Shown here: piece after piece, positions 1 through 6,407 of the stretch
Position numbering within the stretch: position 1 is the first letter of the stretch
How the letters are laid out: each line of letters begins with the position of its first letter
From: an uncultured Ruminococcus sp.
Lineage (GTDB): Bacteria > Bacillota > Clostridia > Oscillospirales > Acutalibacteraceae
Length of the DNA: 14,141 nt
NCBI GenBank assembly: GCA_902773035.1
Contig: CACYDB010000080.1
Location: forward strand, 1 to 14,141
Direction: 5' to 3'
The notes under the pieces: generated by a model
What the model was told of the DNA's origin: nothing
Database searches by the model: none
Seen by the model: the letters and a program-made list of their open reading frames with translations, nothing else
Made by a program: the position numbers and the translations under genes

Positions 1-1
1 G

Positions 2-547
2 ACCGTAAGCTACAGCAATCTCAAACCCGGTACGATCTACAATTTCTATGTGCTCGGAAGTACGGAAGTTACGCCTAAGTTCAAGCTCGGCAACGTTTAC
101 TATTTCAACCAGTATGCCGCCGATAAAAACGGAAACTTGAGCTTTTCATATGCGTCCGACGATGGCAAAACCCTTCTGGTCGAAATGAAGCAGGAGACGG
201 CTGCAAACAGTACGAATAAGGCTGTAACCAAAAAGAAGAATCCGATGAAGATTACGGTTAAAAAGAAAACAATCAGCCTCAAAAAGCTCAAGAAAAAAGC
301 TCAGAAGGTTAAGCCGATCAAGGTCACGAAAAACAAGGGCAAAGTAAAATACAAGCTGATTGCCAAGAAAACCTCAAAGAAAATCCGTAAGCTCGTCAAA
401 ATCAGCTCCAAGGGAACCGTTACGGTCAACAGGTGGAAAAAGGCAAAGAAAGGCACATATAAAATCGGTGTAAAAATCACGGCGAAGGGTACCTCAAAAT
501 ATAAATCAAAATCAGTTACCCGTTCCGTGAAGATTATAATAAAGTAA
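2..547 (+). CDS. 3' end of a secreted protein with a lysine-rich Ig-like C-terminal domain (partial)
   Basis: The reading frame is open from base 2, so the true start lies left of the window; 181 residues are visible. The first visible residues (SNLKPGTIYNF) resemble the late strands of a fibronectin type III domain, and are followed by a short beta-rich stretch (NVYYFNQY ... GNLSFSY). From about 239 onward the last 102 residues hold 36 lysines and no aspartate or glutamate, arranged in alternating V/I-K strands ending SVKIIIK. This pattern is typical of C-terminal Ig-like domains in secreted Ruminococcus and Clostridium proteins. No LPxTG motif, dockerin or transmembrane anchor is seen, so retention by charge on the anionic cell wall is an inference. 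The next gene starts 22 bases downstream, so the two may be co-transcribed. The biological role is unknown. Confidence 0.8.
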   Translation, partial: TVSYSNLKPGTIYNFYVLGSTEVTPKFKLGNVYYFNQYAADKNGNLSFSYASDDGKTLLVEMKQETAANSTNKAVTKKKNPMKITVKKKTISLKKLKKKAQKVKPIKVTKNKGKVKYKLIAKKTSKKIRKLVKISSKGTVTVNRWKKAKKGTYKIGVKITAKGTSKYKSKSVTRSVKIIIK

Positions 548-569
548 GTGTAAAAGCGGAGGAAAACTT

Positions 570-2486
570 ATGAAAAAGATAATTTCAATCATCATTGTTT
601 GTTTATTGATCGCCTCGCTCTATACCGTCGGCGTACAAGCGAAGGTTACGGCAGACAATCTGCCGTTCAAGCTTATCCCGCCCAAATCGATTACGATGAG
701 CAAGGTCTACGAAGGCGACTCAACCGACGTCCACCTCTCCTTCAGCAAGGAGGAGGATATGGTCTCGTTTATGCAGGATATGGCAGACGAGGAGAAGAAA
801 GCAAAATTCTTCAGCGACTACGGCGTTGAGGACTTCGGCATATTCGCGCAGATCGACTGGGCGATCGACGACAAAACCGACTGGCATCACGACACATGGT
901 GGGACGATAACGAGGCTACCCGCTATTATGGCATGGGTTACGATATTGACGGACACCCCCGCACGTGCGAGTGGGATGTTGTGGATTTGGGGCTCAATCC
1001 CCAGACAAGCGAGGACGTATGGATCACGCGCTACGGCGGAAATCCCGAGGATCCCGAGGACACAAGATGGAACGGCGAGGATTATGAAGGCGGAGTTCAC
1101 CGCAACGGTATGAAGGACGTGCTCAAGGAAGGTCAGTACATCATTAAGCATAACGACGAAAACGAAGCGTACTTCACAATCGACTACAAAGAACACACTC
1201 TCTATACCCGTATGCGCTATTACGTATGGATTTATGAAAGTGACAATCAGGGCGGCTTAAACACCCGTTACCTTTTCTCCGACTGGTCGGAGACCGCGGC
1301 ATACGGCAAGGACGGCGAAGATACAAATCCCTATACCGAGGATGAGATCCCCGCTCCGTCAATCTCAAACGGATACGTAAACGGATATGAGTTCAACGGC
1401 TATCCCGAGGTAAGCTATAACCTCACCGTTACCGAGGATTTAGCGAAGAAATTTACAAGAATCCGCGGTCTCGGCGGATACACAACTGTTGAGGTTGAAG
1501 CTCGTATAAAGGGAACTGACGAATGGTTCGGACGTCAGGGCGAAGGAGAGCCGAAAAATGATATGTACTTTGAGGTTCTCGCGCTCGCCGGTGATGGCAA
1601 GCCGATTTACAAGGGCACCGAGATAGAGTTCAGAACACGTTACTTTGTAAGTCAGAGAAGGGGCTACAACACCGAGACTGTCAGCGAGTTCTTTTCTCCG
1701 TATTCCGACGTGCTGACGGTTGTTGTTGACAAGGACTATATGGTTACTCAGGAGCCTACTCAGCCCGAGCCTACGGTTCCCGACAATACTCAGCCCGTAA
1801 CTCAGCCCGTAACTCAGCCTAAGCCCGCTCCCGAGCCGAAGATCAACTCGCTCTCAGGCGGAGCCTCAAAGAATCAGGTGTCAACCTTCGTTAAGGCTCT
1901 CAAAAACGATAATGACCCCAAGGGCAGCACCTTCGGGCTTCTCTCGGCTAAGCAGAAGAAGGTATCTAATAACTCGATTTCGATCAGCTGGAACAAGGTC
2001 AAGGGAGCCAAGAGCTATGTAATTTACGCCAATAAGTGCGGCAAAAAGTACAGCTACGATTACCTCGCGACCGTCAGCAAGACTAATTATACGCAGAAAA
2101 AGCTTCAAAAGGGCACGTATTACAAGTATTTAGTCACAGCGTTCAACGGCAGCGGTAAGCTCCTCGCCACAGCCAAGACCCTCCACATCACGACAAAGGG
2201 CGGCAAGTTCGGCAACTTCAAGAGCGTAAAGACAGCCGCCAAGAAGGACAAGGTTACTCTCGCGAAGAAGGGCAAGAGCTTCAAGCTCAAGGCAAAGGCT
2301 GTTCCCGAGACCAAGAAAACAAAGGTCAGCGTTCACCGCTCGATGAAGTACGAGAGCTCCAACCCAAAGGTAGCGGCAGTCAATTCAAGCGGTAAAATCA
2401 CAGCTAAAAAGAAAGGCTCCTGCGTAGTCTATGCCTACGCCCAGAGCGGAGCTTATAAAAAAATCAAAGTAACAGTTAAGAAGTAA
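570..2486 (+). CDS. Secreted multidomain surface protein with FN3-like and bacterial Ig-like (Big_2-type) C-terminus
   Basis: A 638-residue protein preceded by GGAGG seven bases before the ATG. Residues 1-24 form a signal peptide (MKK, hydrophobic core, VQA cleavage site). Residues 25-390 are acidic and aromatic-rich, and I do not recognise them as a named family. They contain two stretches that look like the last strands of FN3 folds (about 212-245, ending FSDWSETAAY, and about 353-386, ending FFSPYSDVLTV). Residues 393-424 are a Pro/Thr/Gln linker with VTQP repeats. Residues 468-542 are FN3-like (SISWNKVKGAKSYVIY ... KGTYYKYLVTAF). Residues 552-638 match the Big_2 pattern (YESSNPKVAAVNSSGKITAKKKG). 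The protein is therefore exported and probably cell-surface bound or extracellular. No catalytic motif or covalent wall anchor is visible. It may be transcribed with the gene 22 bases upstream. Export is well supported; function is unknown. Confidence 0.88.
   Translation: MKKIISIIIVCLLIASLYTVGVQAKVTADNLPFKLIPPKSITMSKVYEGDSTDVHLSFSKEEDMVSFMQDMADEEKKAKFFSDYGVEDFGIFAQIDWAIDDKTDWHHDTWWDDNEATRYYGMGYDIDGHPRTCEWDVVDLGLNPQTSEDVWITRYGGNPEDPEDTRWNGEDYEGGVHRNGMKDVLKEGQYIIKHNDENEAYFTIDYKEHTLYTRMRYYVWIYESDNQGGLNTRYLFSDWSETAAYGKDGEDTNPYTEDEIPAPSISNGYVNGYEFNGYPEVSYNLTVTEDLAKKFTRIRGLGGYTTVEVEARIKGTDEWFGRQGEGEPKNDMYFEVLALAGDGKPIYKGTEIEFRTRYFVSQRRGYNTETVSEFFSPYSDVLTVVVDKDYMVTQEPTQPEPTVPDNTQPVTQPVTQPKPAPEPKINSLSGGASKNQVSTFVKALKNDNDPKGSTFGLLSAKQKKVSNNSISISWNKVKGAKSYVIYANKCGKKYSYDYLATVSKTNYTQKKLQKGTYYKYLVTAFNGSGKLLATAKTLHITTKGGKFGNFKSVKTAAKKDKVTLAKKGKSFKLKAKAVPETKKTKVSVHRSMKYESSNPKVAAVNSSGKITAKKKGSCVVYAYAQSGAYKKIKVTVKK
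1789..1820 (+). repeat. Tandem 12-bp repeat inside the Pro/Thr/Gln linker
   Basis: Two perfect copies of CTCAGCCCGTAA lie at 1789-1800 and 1801-1812, followed by a partial third copy (CTCAGCC). They encode the repeated TQPV of the linker. The 12-base unit keeps the reading frame, so copy number could vary between strains without breaking the gene. Confidence 0.8.
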
Positions 2487-2532
2487 TTTTTTCTCTCGAG
2501 CAGATAGATTAGATTAAATATTAAAGTAATAC

Positions 2533-2571
2533 GCCCGACGGTATCCTTGTGATTAGGAAATACCGTCGGGC
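2533..2571. terminator. Intrinsic terminator-like hairpin between convergent genes
   Basis: Perfect 12-bp arms GCCCGACGGTAT (2533-2544) and ATACCGTCGGGC (2560-2571) with a 15-base loop. It lies 46 bases after the stop of the secreted-protein gene and 53 bases after the stop of the convergent ABC permease gene. The flanks are A/T-rich but lack a clean T run, so it probably serves both strands with moderate strength. Confidence 0.75.
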
Positions 2572-2624
2572 TATTGTTATATAAACGTTTATAAATTATT
2601 TAATTACGAATTCCGCATTCCGAA

Positions 2625-3434
2625 TTAACTTCCCGCGCTTTCATACGCGCTGACGCCCTTGTTCCATACAAGGATTCCGACAGCCATAAGAACAGTTCCC
2701 GCGACAACCGTTCCGCCGATGTTGTACCACGGATTACCGCCCGCGATGAAGTAGCTCGCGGGGAAGAACGCCGTGAACGCGAACGGAATGATGTACGTTA
2801 CAATTGCGCCTACAACGCGGTTGTAAATCGTCGTCGGGTACTTTGAGAACTCGTTGACCATATAGAACATATAGGTTATGCTTCCGCTTCGCTTAATCCA
2901 GAACGCGATTGACGCCGTAATCAGCTTGATTCCCGTGTAAATCAAGGTCGCGAAAATCATCGCGATGATGAACAGGAAAATGTTCAGCGGATTGATGTTG
3001 AGGCTTATATGCGGAATACTTATTCCGAACAGAAGCAAGCCTACGAACAGCTCGCCGAACGCGTCAACCTGGAATTTTTCCACGGTCACGGCGAAAAGCG
3101 TGCTCACGGGACGCGTGAGGTACTTGTCAAAATCGCCCTTGCGGATTATGAAGTAAGCTATTGCCCACAGGTTGTCGGTGAACAGGTGGTCGATCGCCTT
3201 GGGCAGAAGCGCAAAGCCGTAGATGAACAGGATTTCCTCATATTTCCAGCCGTCCAGGGCGGGAATCTGAGAGAAGATTATCGACAGAAAAACGATGTTG
3301 ACTCCCTGAGCCAGCAACATTCCGACGGCGCCCGTCGCAAAGTCGATTTTGTATTCCATGAGCCGCTTCAAGTCCTGCTTGATGAAAATGCGGTGGAGCT
3401 TGAAAACCCTGTGAAGCTTCTTAAAAATCTTCAT
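2625..3434 (-). CDS. ABC-2 type exporter permease, COG3694/DUF990-like
   Basis: A 269-residue polytopic membrane protein, the last gene of a three-gene ABC exporter operon. The N-terminus is cytoplasmic and basic (KLHRVFKLHR), followed by about six hydrophobic segments (roughly residues 33-55, 65-80, 120-140, 145-175, 205-225 and 235-257). The conserved stretch between the second and third segments (FTDNLWAIAYFIIRKGDFDKYLTRPV, about 84-110) is characteristic of the ABC2_membrane_6 family, which partners a COG4586-type ATPase. The start is supported by AGGGAGG spaced correctly before the ATG. Only one base separates it from the preceding permease's stop, implying translational coupling. The exported substrate cannot be read from sequence. 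Confidence 0.87.
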   Translation of the reverse strand: MKIFKKLHRVFKLHRIFIKQDLKRLMEYKIDFATGAVGMLLAQGVNIVFLSIIFSQIPALDGWKYEEILFIYGFALLPKAIDHLFTDNLWAIAYFIIRKGDFDKYLTRPVSTLFAVTVEKFQVDAFGELFVGLLLFGISIPHISLNINPLNIFLFIIAMIFATLIYTGIKLITASIAFWIKRSGSITYMFYMVNEFSKYPTTIYNRVVGAIVTYIIPFAFTAFFPASYFIAGGNPWYNIGGTVVAGTVLMAVGILVWNKGVSAYESAGS

Positions 3435-3435
3435 A

Positions 3436-4254
3436 TCAACCTCCCTGCGCGCTCAGGCGCTTTACACAGGCGTTCCAGATAACCTGCTGTAAAAATATGA
3501 AGAACGCAAGCCAGACTATCTGCAAGCCGAAGCTTATCAGTATCTGAACAAGGTCGTACTTTCCTATGTAAATCATAACGGGAGTGTATGTGAGCGAGGC
3601 AAACGGCAGGATCCTCAGGATCTCGCTGAGCACGGGCGGCATAAACGCCAGAGGGATCGTGCTTCCCGCGAGAAAGCCGATGATGATGTTTTTGAGCAGG
3701 TTTGAGCCCCAGAGGTTCTTGAGCACAAACGCCGAGTAGCCGTAGCACACGTTGATATAAAAGTTGATGAGATAGGCGAGGATAAGGCTGAGCAGATATA
3801 GCAGGAACCGCACAATGTTGAACTGTACCGCTCCCGTCGCGAAGAACCTGAAAACCTCAACTCCCGCTACAAGAGGTAAGAACACGATCGCTATGCTGAT
3901 AACCCTCTCGCCGAGCTCCTGAAACAGAAAAGCCAGGTCAAAGCGTATGGGCTTGATCATACGCATAACGACGCTGCCGTCGCGGATTTCCTCGCCGACA
4001 GCGTAGGAGCCGTCGGAGTAGGCGAGGGTTGAAGTCAGAAAGCTGATGAAGATATAGCTGACCATATCCGCTTCCGAAAAGCCCATAAAGGTCTGAGCTC
4101 CGCCTGAGTTGAACACCGCTCTCCACAGAAAGTAGTTGATGAAGCACATCAGAATATCGCCCAGCAGGAAGAATATGAAGTTTACCCTGTACTGAGCCGC
4201 GAGCAGTATGCCCGCGTGGGTGAAGGGCTTGTAGATCCTGAAAATTTTACGCAT
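3436..4254 (-). CDS. ABC-2 type exporter permease, COG4587-like
   Basis: A 272-residue polytopic membrane protein, the middle gene of the ABC exporter operon. The basic N-terminus (MRKIFRIYKPFTHAG) leads into about six hydrophobic segments. The loop GEEIRDGSVVMRMIKPIRF (about 77-95) has the same plan as the KGDFDKYLTRPV loop of the partner permease, suggesting a heterodimeric membrane pore from two homologous subunits. Its start overlaps the ATPase gene by 8 bases, and AGGTGAAGG inside the ATPase 3' end serves as ribosome binding site. ATPase, COG4587 and COG3694 genes in this order form a known but uncharacterised Firmicutes ABC transport system. Export is inferred because no solute-binding protein is encoded nearby. 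Confidence 0.87.
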   Translation of the reverse strand: MRKIFRIYKPFTHAGILLAAQYRVNFIFFLLGDILMCFINYFLWRAVFNSGGAQTFMGFSEADMVSYIFISFLTSTLAYSDGSYAVGEEIRDGSVVMRMIKPIRFDLAFLFQELGERVISIAIVFLPLVAGVEVFRFFATGAVQFNIVRFLLYLLSLILAYLINFYINVCYGYSAFVLKNLWGSNLLKNIIIGFLAGSTIPLAFMPPVLSEILRILPFASLTYTPVMIYIGKYDLVQILISFGLQIVWLAFFIFLQQVIWNACVKRLSAQGG

Positions 4255-5260
4255 CGACCTTCACCTCGCTGCGATAGATACCCTTGATGATCTCCTCAAT
4301 ATCGGCGTCCGAGACGTTGATGTCCTTGACGTGAGTATGGGACAGGGTATAGTTGAGGATTTTTTCGACGCTTACCTTATCGCTGTTAAAGCGCACGGCA
4401 ACGTTGTGACCGTCGTTCTCGATTTCAATATCATCATCCGTGAGCTTAAACTCTCCCTTGTAGTCGAGCTTACCTGCAGCCTCAAAGTCGGTGGGGATAA
4501 ACTTCATCTCCCTTGACTGACCGTACTTTTTCTTCAGCTCGGCGATATTGCCGTCAAAGATCTTGCTGCCCTTGTCGATCATCACAATGCGGTCGCAGAG
4601 GTTCTCCACGTCCTGCAAATCGTGAGTTGTGAGGATTACTGTAGTCTGCTCATTTTCGTTGATAGTCTTGACAGCCTGACGGATGTTGTCCTTTACTACA
4701 ACGTCAAGTCCAATCGTGGGCTCGTCGAGAAAGAGCACCTTTGGGCTGTGGAGCAGGCTGGCGGCGATATCGGCTCTCATTCTCTGACCGAGCGAAAGTG
4801 TGCGCACGGGGCTTGTGATGAACTCCTCGAGCTCCAGAACCTCGTTTAAGAACGCCATTCTCTCCTTGAACGCCTTATCGTCAACCTCGTAGATCTCCTT
4901 GAGGACAGTGTAGGTTTCTCTGAGGGCTAAGTCCCACCAGAGCTGAGTTCGCTGTCCGAACACAACGCCGATTTCCCTGACGTAGCTTTTGCGGTTTTTA
5001 TAGGGGATCTTACCGTTGATTTCACAGCTTCCCGAGGTAGGCGTGAGAATACCCGTCAGCATTTTAATAACGGTGGATTTACCGGCGCCGTTGGGACCGA
5101 TAAAGCCCAGCACCTCGCCGCGCGGAACGTGAAAGCTTACGTCGTTGACCGCCGTAATAATCTCATTCTTGGGCTTGATAAAGGATTTGAGCGAGCCCTT
5201 GAGCCCGGGCTCCTTGATAGTTTTCTTAAATTCCTTTTTTAAATTGTTAACATAAATCAA
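4247..5260 (-). CDS. ABC exporter ATP-binding protein, COG4586-like
   Basis: A 337-residue ABC ATPase that powers the two downstream permeases. It carries Walker A GPNGAGKST (55-63), a Q-loop in VFGQRTQLWWDLALRET (100-115, a hallmark of the COG4586 subgroup), signature LSLGQ (155-159), Walker B KVLFLDEP (174-181), D-loop GLD (184-186) and H-loop His213. Residues from about 245 form an accessory C-terminal domain like those of other ABC-2 ATPases. The start is a TTG at 5260-5258, eight bases after AAGGAG. An ATG nearer that site is in another frame and hits a stop at once, and no in-frame ATG lies between the upstream stop and the TTG. All catalytic motifs are intact. First gene of the operon. 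Confidence 0.92.
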   Translation of the reverse strand: MIYVNNLKKEFKKTIKEPGLKGSLKSFIKPKNEIITAVNDVSFHVPRGEVLGFIGPNGAGKSTVIKMLTGILTPTSGSCEINGKIPYKNRKSYVREIGVVFGQRTQLWWDLALRETYTVLKEIYEVDDKAFKERMAFLNEVLELEEFITSPVRTLSLGQRMRADIAASLLHSPKVLFLDEPTIGLDVVVKDNIRQAVKTINENEQTTVILTTHDLQDVENLCDRIVMIDKGSKIFDGNIAELKKKYGQSREMKFIPTDFEAAGKLDYKGEFKLTDDDIEIENDGHNVAVRFNSDKVSVEKILNYTLSHTHVKDINVSDADIEEIIKGIYRSEVKVDA

Positions 5261-5274
5261 ATAATCATCTCCTT
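5258..5274 (-). promoter_or_regulatory. Ribosome binding site fixing a TTG start for the ABC ATPase
   Basis: On the minus strand AAGGAG (5274-5269) stands eight bases before TTG (5260-5258). A competing ATG directly after the AAGGAG is out of frame and followed by an immediate TGA, so TTG is the only workable start. Confidence 0.7.
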
Positions 5275-5291
5275 CGCGGGTTTAGTGGATA

Positions 5292-5365
5292 ACGCGTGTT
5301 AACGCGTCCGAAGGCGACAGACAGACACGAATCTGTCACAAATCTATTCGCTCCAACGTAGAGCG
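5292..5365 (-). promoter_or_regulatory. Structured leader of the ABC exporter operon: three small hairpins
   Basis: Between the predicted transcription start (about 5365) and the ABC ATPase start lie three short inverted repeats: CGCTC/GAGCG (5349-5353 and 5361-5365), GACAGA/TCTGTC (5320-5325 and 5332-5337) and the self-complementary ACGCGT in two copies (5292-5297 and 5302-5307). None has a T run, so this is not an obvious terminator or known riboswitch. Any regulatory role is inferred. Confidence 0.35.
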
Positions 5366-5371
5366 ACTTTA

Positions 5372-5400
5372 ATTATAAATCACTTTGTAAAAATATTCAA
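5372..5400 (-). promoter_or_regulatory. Sigma-A promoter of the ABC exporter operon
   Basis: On the minus strand -35 TTGAAT (5400-5395), a 17-base spacer and -10 TATAAT (5377-5372). Transcription would begin near 5365 and give a leader of about 105 bases. The -10 is a perfect consensus. Confidence 0.75.
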
Positions 5401-5457
5401 GCAATAATAGGATAATCGTTTCCGTGACAATTCCCGACGGCGCGTAGCGCGAAGCTG

Positions 5458-6147
5458 TTATTTGGGGATTTTAAGGCTTCTGAGGTAGTCCTTACGCTCA
5501 GGCGATACCCTGTAGCTTTCAATTGCCTTCTGAATAGTCTTGTTATGCGTCCACGTGTCAAGACGGCGGTTCTCAATATACGCCACAACAGCCTCGTACT
5601 GCTTGGCGAGAGCGGTCGCGAAGTACCACGCCGTCATCATATTGACGTAGTATTCCTCCGAGCGAATCGCCGCGACCATTTCGGGATAAGCGGGGTCAAA
5701 GTCGTCGTCAAGGTACAGCCTCATAAGCATACTTACGCCGAAGCGTATCGTGTAGGTCTTGTCGGAGTCTGTCCATTCCCTGATCCTGTCCAAAAGCTCC
5801 TCCTTATGCTTTTTGAAAACCTTCGGCAAAAGTGAGTCGCAGGTCGCCCAGTTATCAACGTAGGGCAGGAAGGCGTTTATTAGCTCCAGGCAGCGCCCGT
5901 AGTCCTTGACCTCCGAGACTATGTACGCGTGAAGCTGATTTTCGTCGTAATACTTATGGGGGAGAGCGGCGAGAAATGCGCCGACGTCCTCGCTCTTAAC
6001 GAAGCGCTTCGCAAGCTTTCTTAGCTCGGGTGCTCGTACTCCGATTACCGTCTCCGCGTCGATTGTCGGGATGAGCTTTGCCTGAAAATCCCTGTATTCT
6101 TTGTCCTGAAGCCCGAAAAGCTCCTCTCTGATTTCATCAATAATCAT
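5458..6147 (-). CDS. DNA alkylation repair protein, AlkD-like HEAT-repeat glycosylase family
   Basis: A 229-residue all-helical protein matching the AlkD/DNA_alkylation family (COG4912), which excises positively charged alkylated bases such as N7- and N3-alkylpurines. The usual length is about 220-240 residues, so it is complete. Residues that align by motif with the Bacillus cereus AlkD active site are Trp100 and Asp104 in NWATCD (AlkD Trp109/Asp113), Arg135 in TIRFG (Arg148) and Trp174 in TAWYF (Trp187); this alignment is by eye. The ATG follows AAAGGAG at good spacing. The gene stands alone with its own promoter (6236-6208). No strong terminator follows, so some read-through into the ABC exporter operon is possible. 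Related proteins in this family can act on bulky adducts instead, so the exact lesion is uncertain. Confidence 0.88.
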   Translation of the reverse strand: MIIDEIREELFGLQDKEYRDFQAKLIPTIDAETVIGVRAPELRKLAKRFVKSEDVGAFLAALPHKYYDENQLHAYIVSEVKDYGRCLELINAFLPYVDNWATCDSLLPKVFKKHKEELLDRIREWTDSDKTYTIRFGVSMLMRLYLDDDFDPAYPEMVAAIRSEEYYVNMMTAWYFATALAKQYEAVVAYIENRRLDTWTHNKTIQKAIESYRVSPERKDYLRSLKIPK

Positions 6148-6207
6148 ATTGCCACTCCTTTACGCTTAGCCGCTTACAATCAGGGGCGTACAGCTGTAAT
6201 CGGGATT

Positions 6208-6236
6208 ATCGTAACGCTTTATCATTACGATGTCAA
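6208..6236 (-). promoter_or_regulatory. Promoter of the AlkD-like gene with an overlapping inverted repeat
   Basis: On the minus strand -35 TTGACA (6236-6231, perfect), 17-base spacer, -10 TACGAT (6213-6208, 4 of 6). A perfect 7-bp inverted repeat ATCGTAA/TTACGAT (6208-6214 and 6225-6231) fills the spacer and the -10, which is where a repressor would bind. Confidence 0.65.
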
Positions 6237-6314
6237 TAGCGTTTTTCCAAAAGGCGAAAAAGCTACAATCTTGTAATAATTCGCCGAATTTGCTAAAAAC
6301 TATCACCGTACCTC

Positions 6315-6343
6315 TTGAATTGTGTGGATAAAAGCATTATAAT
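6315..6343 (+). promoter_or_regulatory. Sigma-A promoter of the purine permease gene
   Basis: -35 TTGAAT (6315-6320), 17-base spacer, -10 TATAAT (6338-6343). The start point would be near 6350, leaving a leader of about 58 bases. The same -35 hexamer, spacing and -10 drive the ABC exporter operon. Confidence 0.78.
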
Positions 6344-6359
6344 TGTGAATGTGTTTCAG

Positions 6360-6376
6360 TCGGCGCAAAACGCCGA
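6360..6376 (+). promoter_or_regulatory. Small hairpin near the 5' end of the permease leader
   Basis: TCGGCG (6360-6365) pairs with CGCCGA (6371-6376) around a CAAAA loop, about ten bases after the predicted transcription start. It may stabilise the transcript's 5' end. It is far too small for a purine riboswitch and has no T run. Confidence 0.4.
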
Positions 6377-6407
6377 TGGTACAAAAATTTAAGAGGGGGT
6401 AAATCTC

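Noticed and set aside
720..1196. A 158-codon minus-strand frame opposite the secreted protein gene.
   Set aside because: It has hydrophobic runs only because it mirrors acidic codons, and no start signals or promoter are seen.
1789..1820. Tandem repeats considered as CRISPR or VNTR array.
   Set aside because: Only two full 12-base copies without spacers; they simply encode the TQPV linker.
3009..3482. A 157-codon plus-strand frame opposite the ABC permease genes.
   Set aside because: Antisense to two well-supported permease genes, with no ribosome binding site or recognisable motif.
6238..6264. AGCGTTTTTC/GAAAAAGCT hairpin between the divergent alkD-like and permease promoters as a terminator.
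   Set aside because: The stem has a bulge and is mostly A-T, and it lies upstream of both promoters where no transcript should arrive.
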